Source: Ryuthela nishihirai
Taxonomy: Eukaryota > Arthropoda > Arachnida > Araneae > Heptathelidae
DNA length: 64,000 nt
NCBI GenBank assembly: GCA_038380435.1
Contig: JAWZYU010000019.1
Span: 22,097,801 to 22,161,800 of the forward strand
Direction: 5' to 3'
Under the pieces are notes generated by a model. That model saw only the letters and a list, made by a program, of their open reading frames with translations. It had not been told where the DNA came from and searched no databases. This document shows positions 47,127 through 58,945 of the stretch, one piece after another (within the stretch, counting starts at the first letter, position 1; every line of letters begins with the position of its first letter). Made by a program: the position numbers and the translations under genes.

Positions 47127-47835
47127 GGTTGGGTTGTTTTACCCCTGTGGGGCAGCTTTTTTACTTAATGGACTAAATGGCCAGGTCGCAAGGAACTCAA
47201 GAAAGATGGGGGTAAGGAATCCATTGGACAGCAGTTAGGCGACAGATGGAAGTCCGCTGTTAAGGCCATCCAGTAATATTATTTAACTGTCTAGAGCAGT
47301 ATTTTACTGTCTAGAGCAGGGATTCTCAACGTGGGGTACGCGTACCCCTTGGGTGTTTACGGTAAAATTTTTTGCGGTACGCCGTGAGAGCTTAAAATTT
47401 GCTAGATCTAGTAACAAAGTCGCTAAGTGGCAACACTGCTGTGCAAAAATGTCATTTTTTGTGTTTATCGATATATGTAATTTATGAATACAAAATTTAA
47501 TGTGTATATATATATAGATGTTTTATTTTATTCCCATTGTTAGGTTTATCTATCTACAAGGGGTACGCCAGTTACGTACACATTTCCAGGGATTAGGTGA
47601 AACATTAAAAGTTGAGAACCACTGGTCTGGAGTACGGCTTTCCCGCACATGGGACCACAGTTTAACGCTCCATCCAGAGGATGGCGACTTTTCTAGGTCC
47701 ATTGGTGCTCGCTTTCTCACCGAGGGAAGGGTGGGGTATAACGGAGATAAATCTGAACGCTGGCCAGGTGAGATTTGAACCTGGGAACTGCAGAATACGA
47801 GGCTGGAGCACCGACTACTGAGCCAACCCCCCGTC
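47127..47835 (-). mobile_element. SINE-A split by a hAT-like insertion
   Basis: The 3' half lies at 47127-47316 and the 5' half at 47625-47835, both on the minus strand. The copy is old. The intervening DNA is the hAT-like element at 47317-47624. Confidence 0.85.
47317..47624. mobile_element. hAT-like non-autonomous element
   Basis: The ends are CAGGGATTCTCAACG and GTTGAGAACCACTG. Flanks GTCTAGAG and GTCTGGAG are an 8-bp duplication with one change. Same family as 25211-25410 (shared GGTACGC and AGATCTAGTAACAAAGTCGC blocks). Confidence 0.88.
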
Positions 47836-48107
47836 ACGTTTCAATCTGTGTGATGTGAATCAGCTTCAGATGTGCCACGAATTGTTTCTGTCAACGCAAA
47901 ATTTTTCATCACCCTATCTCTTCAATACGAATTTTGTCAGAAATTTAGGAAAAAAAATGCATGGATCGAAAATTTTATTTTGTTATATCATTGAGTTATA
48001 TACATAGAGTATATATTAGCTTGTAGGCCTTCTCAGATGAATAAAAATATGACAAAAATCATTAATTGTAAAATAGAAACCGAATAAATAAACTATATCC
48101 ATAGAGG

Positions 48108-48284
48108 GAAGAGGGAGTGTGACTTAGTCGGTGGATCGCCAGACTCATAACCTTCAATTCTCTTGTCCGAGTCCCAGCTGGGCCAGCATTGAGATCTATC
48201 TCCGCAAAACTCCTCACCTTGTCCACAATTAGTAGGGGACACCGGTGGGCTTGGAAAGGCCGTCGTTGGTCAGATGGGACGTTA
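48108..48284 (+). mobile_element. SINE-A, 3' end missing
   Basis: A degenerate tRNA-like head followed by the centre up to GGGACGTTAAA. The rest is absent. Confidence 0.8.
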
Positions 48285-48412
48285 AAATTATTTTAAACGT
48301 TATTTATTATATTTAACCTTTTATCGAACTACTAAACATGTTAGTCGAAAGCGTGCCCTACTTTAAAAACAGTTTTAAACCGAAATCATGTTCGTAGAAT
48401 TGGTTCTATTCC

Positions 48413-48812
48413 AGGCTTTGTTGTTTCACCTTTGAGTGCCACTTTTTTGTAACACAATGGACTAAACGGAGAGGCCACAATGACCCCAAGATCTCAGATA
48501 AGGTTGTAGAAGGATACTCACTGGAAAGCGGTTAGGAGACAGAAGGTAGTCTTCCGTTAAGGCTATCCAGCGTGCTTTTTTAACGTACACAGAGTATGGC
48601 TTTCCTTCCACACCGAGCCACGGCTTTAGGTCCCCTTTCTATCCCCAAACTTCGTCCTTTCCAAACCAGTTGGTGTCCCCTTTCTGACGAAGGACAAAGG
48701 GCGGAGTTTAGTGGAGATAAAGGTCAACGTTGGCATAGGTGGCACTAGAACCTGCATACTACAGATTACAAGCCTGGAGCACTACCGACTGAACGAGCCA
48801 ACCTATCCCTCC
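48413..48812 (-). mobile_element. SINE-A, old full-length copy
   Basis: Tail-end block TTGTTTCACCTTTGAGTGCC at the low end and a degenerate head near 48800. Many substitutions. Confidence 0.8.
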
Positions 48813-49754
48813 TCCCCTGTTAATCGGGGACTGGTTGTGCTCTTTACTGAGTTCTCACGCTACTTTTACTTCTTAAGACTTCACAGATTGATCTTACATC
48901 ACATTAACTCTTGCTCATCACTAGAGGCGATTATAGGTCTCAGACGACCAAGCTTTGCATAATATTCCTAAAACTGTGCGTCTGTGTCACGTTTATTACG
49001 TATCAAGATATATGCTGATGATTATTTCCCTCGAACCTTAACACGTAACGTGTTATGGTTTTGGTACTTACACATTAATTTTGTCAAGCTATGAGGGAAA
49101 GCTGGTCTGCAAATGGTAGCTGGGTAGTCACTGGAAGGAGAGCCATGCACCAATCCCCTGTGATGATGCATAGAACCGGCCCGGGCCTAACACCTAATGT
49201 CCGACAACGCCTTCTCCTGGTGCAGGCCGTTAGTACCTTTCAAAAGAGATACTCTCTTGTGGAAGTGAACGGAAGCGGAGGGATGCCAGATTAGTGTGGC
49301 CTACTAATCTGGACAACTACGACTACTTTTCTTCTTCTTTTTCTACTCTGCTGAGGAGTGGTCAACCACACAGAGTCCTGGTGTTGGCTATATACACCAA
49401 ACTGAACGGAATTATGGCTCTGAGCTTGATTAGGGATCCTGAATTTGCTGCACTGGTGGGCTGCTGTGGAGGGATAATCTTCGGCTGTGTTTTCTGTTTG
49501 TTTGTGGGTTGACAGCCCCAAGTGAATAGATTCACAGGATATGTTTATCAGCTGGTGGATAATCCCGAGCAGCGGTTATCGCAGGAACTTGAACTCTTTG
49601 CTTCTACTGGCATCGTCAAATTCTACATTGGAGGAAGTCTTCCAGTGTAGATGACTTCAGCCTTTAGTGGTGGTGGAACGGATCCTTGCCCTATGTCTGC
49701 ATTCCCTCTCTCAATAAACATAGTTTCTTCAAACATTCCACTATCATTTTCTCT

Positions 49755-50296
49755 CCATAGGTAGTTGGATTGTGAGGACTCTGCACAGAGCTTTTTCTCT
49801 TGATGTCCTCACACAAGAATTCCACCATTATAATTTAGATATTCTCGGCTTGTAAGAGACCAGATGGACAGATAAAGGTCAGATTCTTAAAAATAATCTT
49901 AAATTTCTCTTTTCAGGGAGGAAGGATAACAAACATCACCAAGGCGTGGGTCTGCTTCTCAGCAGACACGCTTCTAGGAAATGAGTGCATTAATGATAGG
50001 TTTCTTACAGGAAATTTTCTGACAAGCGTTAAAAACTTGAATGTTATCTGCTGTTATAACCCCACTGAGGATGACGATGAGGATGAGAAGGATAGGTTTT
50101 ATGAACAACTTCAGGATATTTTGAATTCTGTCAAGAAAGGAGATATTTCTCTTGTTCTAGGTGACTTCAATGCCAAAGTTGATACTGACTTTGACCTTTG
50201 GGAAGGGGTGATAGGCCCTTTTGGTGTGGGTAGTTGCAATGGCAATGGGCAACGTCTCCTACAGGTAAGTAAACTCAAAGGTTTGAGATTAAACTA
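49755..50296 (+). pseudogene. RTE endonuclease domain, broken
   Basis: In two frames it reads LDILGL, ETRWTDKGQ, HHQGVGLLLSRH, then NVICCYNPTED and LVLGDFNAKVD. The last holds the catalytic Asp and Asn of the APE-type nuclease. By family knowledge this domain nicks the target DNA to start reverse transcription. A stop follows the LGL segment and a frameshift precedes NVICC. Confidence 0.8.
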
Positions 50297-50864
50297 ACAT
50301 CTATCAGAAACACCGTGACATATATAAGTACACATAGCTTTTACCAGATGGGCTGCATAAGCATATGATAGATTATACATTAATTGACAGCAAATGGGCT
50401 AGTTCTGTTAGGAATGCCAGGTTTATGTAGGGGAGCTGAAATTGGATCTAACCATTACTTTGTTAAAAGTGTCTTGCAACTTAAACTTAAAAAGTGTTGT
50501 GCTAAGGTTAAAAAATTTACCTTTAATACCGAAGCTCTGAAAGACCCAGTTATAGTTGAAGCTTACCATGAAAGGTTACTTAGTCATTATGACAGTCATG
50601 GTTTGCTTACTACTGAAGTTGAGGAAAAATGGGATCATTTTAAACAGGCTTTTTTTGGAAACTAACAGAACTCTTTTAGAAAAAAAGGAGCAGATGAGAC
50701 AGAATTATTTGAGTGATAAAGCACTTGAGATTATTTCACAAAGAAAGAACTGCAGGAATGTCCTCAAAAAATACCCTACTAGTCCTAATAGAAAGCATTA
50801 CAGAGAACTTAATAAACGTATAAAGGATCAGTTATCGGCTGATAAGTATCTTTGACTTGATGGC

Positions 50865-52691
50865 TTGGCTGACAAACCCGAGGAGGCAGTTAGACAGCAC
50901 AACAGCAGAGAGTTGTACCATATAGTTAATGTTTTGTGTGGTAGAAAACGGACAGGTATACAGGGATTGAAGGATAAACAAGGTAAGGTTATAGAAGGTG
51001 AGGATTCTTTCATGGCTAGGTGGGCTGAGCATTTCAGTGATGTTCTAAACAATATGGTTAGTTCTACTCTCATTGTTTGCAATGATGATAGATGCGTTGG
51101 TGGCCTTAATGTTGGCCCTATAACACAATCTGAAGTTAGTTTGGCTATTTCTAAACTTAAATTTCATAAATCCCCAGGGGTAGATGAAATTACTACGGAA
51201 ATGCTTAGAGCTGGGAATGTTTCGGTTACCACTTGGATGACTGAAATTTTGAATAACTTTTATGATAAAGACATGGTTCCTAAGGATTTTACCAGAGCTA
51301 TTGTTATCCCTATTTTCAAAAAAGGTGATCGCAGTTCTTGTGATAACTATAGGAGTATCAGGCTACTCTCTGTTCCAGGTAAATTTCTTTCCATGATTGT
51401 ACTTAATAGAATTAAGAATCTGGTTGACAGTCAATTGCGTGATGAGCAATGTGGATTCAGAAGTGGTAGGGGATGTGTTGAACAGATATTTTCACTTAGG
51501 CAGATTCTTGAGAAATGTTTCAGAAACCTTCGGTTTCTAGCTTTGTTGATTTCAAAAAGGCTTTCGACTCTTGATCGTCATAATTTGTGGTTGATTGTGA
51601 GATCGTATGCCATACCAGACAAGTTAGTTAACATAATGAAAGCTCTCTATAATAATACTGAGTCTTGTGTGAGAGTTGGTAAGGCTTTTAACAATTTGTT
51701 TAACATTACTTCTGGTGTTTGACAAGGGTGCATTTTGTATCATTTTCTCTTCAGTTTGATTATTGATTATGTTATGCGAAATTCACTGCAGGGGAAAGAT
51801 TTTGGCCTTAAATGGTCTGGAGATGCGAAAATTTCAGATTTAGATTATGCTGATGATTTAGCCCTTTTGGCAAATGATGTTGATGAGATGAACTCTTTCA
51901 TTCGAGCTTTTGATGAGACTGGTAGTAGAGTAGATTTGGTTATAAACAGAGAGAAAGTTAAAGTTACGAAAATTGATCAGGCAGGCTGTGATTCAGCTAA
52001 TCTGAATGGTTGCAGTCTTGAGCAGTGTCACAGTTCAATTATCTTGAGAGCTATGTAACAGATACTGGTGATGTGCGTCGTGAGATTAACAAATACTAAT
52101 TTTAATTAATTAACAAGACGAATAGGGATTGCTGCCGGGACTTTGAAGAATCTATGAAGGGTGTGGAGAACTAGGTATGTACACTTAAAGATTGAAATTA
52201 GACTGTATAAAATTTGGTTCTTTCTAGGGTTAGTTATGGTAGTGAAACGTGGACACTTTGTGAACAAGATAACAAGAAACTACATGCTTTTGATTCTAGA
52301 TTATTACGCAGTATTTTGGGCATTAGGTGGTTCAGTTTTGTAACTAATGATGAGATTAGGCAAAGGAGTTTGCAACCTCCTTTAAGCAGCATATTGTGCA
52401 GAGATTGACTCCCGTTGGTTTGGCCATGTTGCCCGTATATATATATATGTGTTGTATGATATATTGTTGTTGCCCGCATATATATAGATGTTGCCTGATA
52501 ATTATAGATTGGTCAATAGGGTTATGAACAGTGTACCTAAAGGCCTCAGGGGTAGACCTAGGATGCGGTGGGCAGACAATGTCAAACATGACCTTGTTAA
52601 AATTGGTGTGCAGTGGCCAGATGCAACAGATGTAGCTCAAGACAGATATGCTTGGAGAACTAAATTGCACGGTCTGGTTGGACCCCCGTAG
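50865..52691 (+). pseudogene. RTE reverse transcriptase and C-terminal region, broken
   Basis: RT motifs are SPGVDEITTEMLRAGN, AIVIPIFKKGD, DNYRSIRLL, FRSGRGCVEQIF, a shifted DFKKAF region near 51545, and LDYADDLALLAND at about 51840. The segment 50865-51722 is one frame of 285 codons but ends at a TGA where other copies read an RQ-type codon pair, and a small deletion near 51525 shifts the palm region. The C-terminal part retains SRVSYGSETWTL and RWFGHV-like sequence. Confidence 0.88.
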
Positions 52692-52770
52692 CCCATGGCT
52701 GCTTGATGATGATGATGACGATGGTGGTGGTGGTGGTGGTGGTGGTGGTGGTGATGATGATGATGATGAG

Positions 52771-53974
52771 TGAAAGAGGATACAAGAGGATTGCGGCATG
52801 TAAATCAAACTAAAGATTGGACACCCATTTAAAAAGAAATAGTATGTAAGAAAACGAATGAAAGGTTACAAAAATAAAAATTTAAGGACGGGATACACTT
52901 ATTGCGGATAGCATAAATAGGGAAACCCTTCATCTCCAGAGCTGCCGCAATTTTGTTTATAGGCATCTGATATACATCTTATAGGCACTGTTGGTTGAAA
53001 CGAGGTGTGATTTCATAGACTAACGGTTATACTTACGGTTAACTCTGGTAGTTTTCGAGAAAACACTTAAAATTTATCTAAAAGGCCTTTCACTTTTGAT
53101 GAATTGTTGTTTTTTAAAAAAAGGTTTTGACATTTTAAAATTGTGGGAAAGTCAGAAAATTCGAATAGTAATATTTTGTTTGTACCTATTCCAAAAAAAA
53201 AAAAAAAAACAATTTTTTTATTTCAAAAAGCTTCGTTCCCCCCCCCCCCCCCCCCCCCGGGGATAAGATGTAAGTAGCTGCTGTCACTGCAAATCACTTG
53301 GCACCTATATCTTAAATCAGCAATTTACAGCATGAGTAGTTTGTTTAGAATATTGGTTTAAAACTTTTCCAGTTTTAGAATTTAACGACCTCTAATGATG
53401 GAAATTTCAACTTTTAGAAGAAACCAGATTTATTAATTTCTAAAAAAATCGTTGCCAGATATTTTTTCTGAATTCTGTAATCAATCATAGCGTTCGGATA
53501 CTTTTTTGAGCGACTGTACAGTTCTCAAATTTCAAAGTTTTCAATTCTCTTCTCATAGTTCTCGTTGAAAGTGGTTTTGAAGTACTGATAATGGTCAGCT
53601 CTCTCAGCTGATAAACTGTAGCAGCTCTGCTTGGACGTCTAGTTCATGCCAACAAACATCTGTCCCTGTGTATCAGAGTCTTTTTCCTCCCGTATTTGCT
53701 ACGATTGGCGGAAGGTTTTGAGACAGTTGCCATTCTCCATACACTCGGGATTTGTGTTCCGTGATTTTCCGTTGGATTCCATTACTTCCACTACGGATGC
53801 TTCTGCCCATCGCTCAAATATTCTATCCAGAGCCCGAAATTATTGCCCCTGTTCGAACCACTAAGGTAATTAATAAGTATTCTCTGATGTATTGTAAAAC
53901 CTGTGTATAGAAACGCACATCGCTGAATCGTTTTCTAATGCTTCGTATTATTGTTATTACACACTTTAAAATCA
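52771..53974. other. Intronic DNA with homopolymer runs
   Basis: A run of about 17 A residues near 53195 and a run of 21 C residues at 53238-53258, followed by GGGG, stand out. A plus-strand segment near 53620-53760 reads without stops for about 45 codons, but I cannot assign it. Confidence 0.4.
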
Positions 53975-54165
53975 ATGTAATTATTTGATTGCAAATTTAA
54001 AATTTTAACATTTGATTCCAAATTAAAATTTTTAATGATATTTGACTCCAAATTAAAATCTTTTTATGATATTTCATTCCAAATATAAAATTATAACGAT
54101 ATTTGTTCCAAATGAAATTTTTCATGAAATTTGAATTCAAATTAGAAATTTTAATGATATTTGAA
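53975..54165. repeat. AT-rich tandem repeat, period about 27-32 bp
   Basis: About six degenerate copies of a unit like TTTGATTCCAAATTAAAATT, anchored near 54011, 54042, 54074, 54103 and 54130. Confidence 0.75.
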
Positions 54166-54444
54166 ATGAAAAATACCAGAAACTATTCGTAGAAGCTGAA
54201 AATTCTTGAGTAACATCAATATTAATGCTAAAGCAATTCTTTAAGTTATTGCAAAGAATATGTAAAGAGCAAAGTTTTTTAATTACGAAATACTGACGGG
54301 AAGTCGAAAATTTAATCAAAAGAAATCATTTTATTTTTCGAATTATTTTTTTCACGACTATAAGAACAATAAAAATTTAAATTATGGCTGAGTTCGCGTT
54401 CGAAGCCATCTGCGCTACTTTGAGCCCAAGCCCATCTCTAATCT

Positions 54445-55660
54445 GTACATACACTACAGGACACCCCTTCTGAGTAGTGGATTCTCCCATACACGCCATA
54501 GCCATGGCCTAAACAGGTATAAAAGGACGCACGTGGCCTGGCAAACCTCATAGACATGCATGAACAGGAGAATAGGGCGTACGTCATAGTTCAGTGACTT
54601 TCAACGTGGCACTGTGATAGGATTCCGTTTTACCAGCAAGTCAATTTGGGACATTTTGGCCCTGCTGCATATGCCTTCATCAATTGTAAGTGATGTTATC
54701 ATGAAGTGGAAATACCTATGGGCAACAAGCGCAAACGCGACCAGGTAGGCAATGTAAAATGGCAGCAGAGTGGGACAACTGAGTGCTGAAGTGGGTAGTG
54801 CGACAAAATCGCCTCTCCTCGGTTACAACACTCGCCACCGAGTTCCAAAATGCCCCTGGAAGCAACGCCAGCACCATAACAGTTCGTCAAGAGCTGTAGG
54901 AAATGGGTTTCCATGGTCGAGCAGCAGCACACAAGCCTAACGTTAACAAGATCAACGCCAATCATCGGTTGGAGTGGTGTAAAGTACGGCACCAGTGGAC
55001 TCTTCAGCAGTGGAACCGCATTCTCTGGAGTGATGAATCACGCTTCACCATCTGGCAGTCCAATGAATGAATCTGGGTATCGAGGATCCAGGTGAACACT
55101 TCCTGCCTGACTGTGTTGTTCCAACTGTGAAGTTTGGTAAAGACATCATGATCTGGGACTGTTTTTCATGGCTCGGACTGGGCTCTTAGTTCCAGTAAAC
55201 AAGACTCTGAACATCGCGGCCTATAATGACATTCTCTCGACAATTTTGTGCTCCCAACTTTATGGCAACAGTTCAATGAATACCATTTCTTGTACTAATA
55301 CAACAATGCTCCAGTCCACAAAGCGAGGATCGGGCAGGAATGGTTTGATGAGTGGGTGTGGAAGAACTTGACTGGCCTGCACAGAGGCCTGATCTGTCCT
55401 TTTGGGATTAATTGGAATACTGACTGTGGGCCAGGCCGATCCGCCGGACATCAGTGACCGGCCTCACTAATGCTCTTGCGGCAGAATGGCAGGAATTCCC
55501 GCAGCAACATACCAAAATCGAGTGGAAAGCTTTCCCCGCAGAGTGTAGGCTGTGATAGCAGCAAAGAATAAACCAACGCGATATTAATTCATTTCATATT
55601 ACCGGAAGATTTTGAATGAGCGTTTGTCTGGATATTTTTGATTACATAGTGTGTCTAAAT
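54445..55660 (+). mobile_element. Tc1-like transposon, heavily decayed
   Basis: The plus strand, over several frames, reads transposase parts: VTTLATEFQ, then HRLEWCKVRHQWTL, ILWSDESRFTIW (first catalytic Asp), a degraded NNAPVHKAR block (second) and ALAAEWQEFPQ near the C-terminus. The right end carries GTCTGGATATTTTTGATTAC, common at Tc1 ends. Stops and indels are frequent. The left end (ACTACAGGACACCCC, near 54450) looks eroded. Confidence 0.85.
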
Positions 55661-55927
55661 ATGCTGATAATTAGTATGCTTATAACCGTACATTAGCGAA
55701 AAGAATTATAAAGTATTTCCAAAGTCTTGATGAAAAACGGCCTCATGGAATGTCACAGCTGGACAAGGTCAAGCAGGGCATTATTAAAATTACTTTCAGT
55801 TACCCAAGGAAGCAACTCTTGCTTAAATTGAACATATTTCGGGAACTAAATTGTCCAGCCACTTGTCATTTTGTAGCCTAAGGTTGTTTTGGAGATTGCA
55901 AAATGTTTATCTCAAAAGATATTTTAC
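55661..55927. other. Intronic DNA with no recognised feature
   Basis: Nothing was recognised between the Tc1-like element and the donor of the candidate exon at 55928. Confidence 0.4.
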
Positions 55928-55986
55928 CTTCCACTCTGGAACTAAGGAATCGAAAGCTTCCCGTTTCATTTTCCTGTTGTCCATAC
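55928..55986 (-). CDS. Candidate upstream exon of the receptor gene
   Basis: This is a 59-bp segment with a good acceptor (CTCTTTTTCTCTTGCAG) and a GGAAG|GTAAAA donor. Read with phase 2 in and phase 1 out, it gives YGQQENETGSFRFLSSRVE with a split codon at each end. The outgoing phase fits the Ig1 exon at 42206-42388 and the incoming phase fits the candidate exon at 59332-59471. A second frame, starting with an ATG inside the exon, is also open. No domain is recognisable. The case rests on splice signals and phase agreement only. Confidence 0.4.
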
Positions 55987-56559
55987 CTGCAAGAGAAAAA
56001 GAGCCAGTGAAAGGTCCACTGTGAGTAAAAAAAAATGATAATTTTCTTATTTTAAAAGATAAAATGCCTTATTTTAATTAAAAGAATAAACCCCAAGCGA
56101 ATTATGTGTATTCTAACAGAAGTTCAATAGTGATAATTATATGAAACGAAAGAGCGATGACGTCACTGATGACAAAATAAGCTAATCCCCGTCTCTTGCA
56201 ATGGAAACATAATTGAGGTTTGATCTTGGCTTTGGGGGTTCGAAGCTTCTTGTATGATAATCGCTAAGTACTAGAAGAATCCTAGGAAGCTGAATCAATA
56301 TGAACGTCAATGGACATAGACAGAAGCTGAAAATTATTTTAAAGAACAACCTAACGAGACCAGATCCTGGTCAACCTACTGAGACCAGATAGTCAACAGA
56401 CAAATAATTAGTGAAAGAATGGTGAATATCAAATCAAATCAAAGTTTATTACATTTATATATATATTTGAAAATTTATGCACATGAACATGGTATTCATA
56501 TATTTGCTTGATCATGTACATCAACTGAATGTCTACTGTATGTATTTCGATTGGGGATA

Positions 56560-56660
56560 ATAAATTATTGCATTGGTGTCTCTGTTGAAGGATAAATACC
56601 GATGTGTTTTCTGTTTGTTTGCGTGTTGCCAGCCCCAATCGAGCACATACACAGAAAAAT
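56560..56660 (+). mobile_element. Small RTE 5'-region fragment
   Basis: TGTTTTCTGTTTGTTTGCG and TTGCCAGCCCCAA match the 49480-49520 part of the long RTE copy. Its borders are unclear. Confidence 0.55.
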
Positions 56661-56989
56661 TACATAACATGGCGTATGATCCCATACAGAAGCCATAGGT
56701 AGCGGAACCATTGAAACTAGTTTTATTATCGGCAAACCTAAACTGAAGAAGTGTGTCTCAGATTCCATCTTGTTAGTGCTCAAACGAGACTGGTGAATTC
56801 TGATGGTAAAGAACTTCGTTTTTTTAGATCCTACCAGCATCGAACCTCAGCTTCTAGAAGATAGAGAACAGTTCACTGTCTCACGCCTGTGACTAGGCGA
56901 CCAATTTATATTGCCCCTATCTCTCCCAAGAGAGCTAGTTTCCTTTAAAAAAAAAACTAATGTTTTCTTTCCACATCTTTCTGGAATTT

Positions 56990-57135
56990 GAGTATTCTTA
57001 AGAGAAACTGTAATGTATTATAGTTTCTCTCAAGAATATATTATATTTCCTTACACAGGCCTAGGTTATACTTTAATATATAACTAGGCTTTGGCCTAGG
57101 TTATACTTCTGGAAATCCAGAAATATAACTTAGGC
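56990..57135. repeat. Cluster of two hairpins
   Basis: ATTCTTAAGAGAAACT is matched by AGTTTCTCTCAAGAAT at 56993-57036. A second stem of about 21 bp is centred near 57114 (GGCCTAGGTTATA...TATAACTTAGGCC). A CCTAGGTTATACTT block is repeated directly between them. Confidence 0.8.
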
Positions 57136-57589
57136 CAGGGATAGCGAATCTTTTGGAGGATGAAGTACAAATAGTTTTCATATTTCCCCTTTCTTAAGGG
57201 GGAAGAATGCAGGGGGTAATTTTTTTTTATCGCCTATGACACTCGCCGCGTTACAAGCTTTCATTTGACACGTGAATGTTTTGACAAATCCACAAACCGA
57301 CAAATGTGAAGCGAAGATAGCAAGATACAGTAGGTAAAAAGGGGAAAATCTATGTAGAATGTGGCTGGTGTACTGTATGAAACAGGGCTATATTAGAATT
57401 GTTCTACAGTGGATAAATAAGCTCACTGGACAAAACATTAGCCGTAATTATCCCCCGCCGTAAGATGGTTACTCCGTTCGACAGCAATAGTGGGCGTACC
57501 AGTAATAAACGCGTACTACAAATAGTTATGTCATGCACTACTGGGTTCATACAGCGACAAGAAGTGGTTGTGTGCCACGTATGTGTTAA

Positions 57590-58826
57590 TCACTCCATGA
57601 AAGATGGTCACGCCAAAGATGTGAATGAGTGGCAAAAAGGTGTTATTGCGTTTGGCCGAGCCAAAGGGCATAGTGTACAAGAAGTTTTTGCAGGTGTGTC
57701 GAAACGTACTGTCCAAAGGGTCTTCTAGCAGTTGCGTACATCCATCAAAGTTCACTGCTAATCGTCGCCATAACTGCGGCAGAAAGACTGTGCTCACTAA
57801 TAGGGACCACCGCAATGTGTCATGCACTGTTAGGGTAAAACCGCTTTGCAATGAGGCAGGAATTACTCCAGTCAATCAATGCAGGCCTACAACAAGCTGT
57901 TTCCGAACGAACACTCCGAAGGGAACTGCATGCCATTGATAACTGGAGTAGAGTACCAGGGAAGAGAGCCATGTTAACAGCTATGCACAAGATACCTTTT
58001 TGCTATAACTGTGCAATAATATATAACCGCAATAACACCTTTTTGCCACTCATTCACATCTTTGGCGTGACCATCTTTCATCCACCGCACGGCTAAAGTG
58101 GGCACGGCGCCTCAAAGGCTGGACTGTCGACTCTTGGAAGCGTGTGATCTGGTCAGATGAATCACGTTTTTGCTTGCACTCGAATGGTGTGAGGCGACGG
58201 GTACAACATAGGTCGCATGAAGACTTCCATGCGGACTGTGTGCAAGGTTCTGCTCAAGCTGGAGGAGGCTTTGTGATGTTCTGGGGGTGTTTCACATACG
58301 AGAAAATGAGTACTTTGGTTGCGGTGACGTCACACTTGAACCAGAAGGTCTATATGGAGCTACTGGACGACCAGATGTTGCCTTTTGTGCAGCATCTCCA
58401 CAGTGAACACCAGAAGGATACTCCAGTTTTCCAAGACGACAGTTGACGCGTGCACGGACTCGAAGTGTGTCGGATTGGCACGACGAGCATTTTCGTCGCA
58501 CGACGAAGTGCTCGTCGTGCGACGAGCACTTCGAACTCGTCGCACGACGAGTTCGAAGGCTCATCCAGTCAAGATGAGCCTTCGAACATCTTGACTGGCC
58601 CGCCAAATCCCCGGATTTGAATCCCATAGAAAACTTGTGGGACAATTTGGGGCAACGAGTGAAGCACCGTCCCAGCCATCCGGCAAATCTGGCCGAACTG
58701 CAGCATTTGCTGCTGGAAGAGTGGATGAATATTGATGTGCACTACATCTGCACCCCTGTGGCATCCATGCAGACAGGATTTCGGCTGTTCTTCGGTCGCA
58801 CGGAGGCATTACGCGCTATTAAGTGA
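57590..58826 (+). mobile_element. Tc1-like transposon with templated insertions
   Basis: Transposase parts read in order: VNEWQKGVIAFGRAKGHSV (helix-turn-helix), NRDHRNVSCTV, SERTLRRELHA, then VIWSDESRFCLHSNGVRRR (first Asp), GGGFVMFWGCF, VFQDDS (second Asp region), DWPAKSPDLNPIENLWD (third acidic residue) and LLLEEWMNID near the end. Two abnormal insertions break the frame: one at about 57990-58085 containing a 54-bp inverted copy of 57597-57650, and one at about 58489-58586 made of palindromes copied from its own flanks. The copy is dead. Terminal repeats were not identified. Confidence 0.9.
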
Positions 58827-58844
58827 CATTCAGCCACAGGTGAC

Positions 58845-58945
58845 TAAGTTTTTGTCCGGTGAGCTTATATCAGCACTAGATTATGATAGCTTTTTATGGG
58901 GAACGAAATTACACAGCCTGAATGGCCCTCTGTAGACCATGTATA
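58845..58945 (+). mobile_element. Short RTE-like 3' fragment
   Basis: The segment ending LWGTKLHSLNGPL and TGTAGACCATG is like the last codons of the RTE frame (WRTKLHGLVGPP) and the sequence after its stop. Highly diverged and short. Confidence 0.5.

Larger units (their letters stand above)
49095..52770 (+). mobile_element. RTE-like LINE, longest copy
   Basis: It holds a 5' region (49095-49750), endonuclease (about 49755-50296), linker, RT (50865-52058), C-terminal part (52161-52691) and a GAT/GGT-repeat tail (52704-52770). It is the only copy here with the endonuclease. A duplication near 52091-52125 and an AT-rich insertion near 52436-52490 interrupt the C-terminal part. Stops and frameshifts show that it is inactive. 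Confidence 0.92.

Noticed and set aside
53600..53770. Plus-strand open stretch near 53620 reading ALLGRLVHANKHLSL
   Set aside because: About 45 codons without a recognisable domain or neighbours; too little to call a retroelement or exon.
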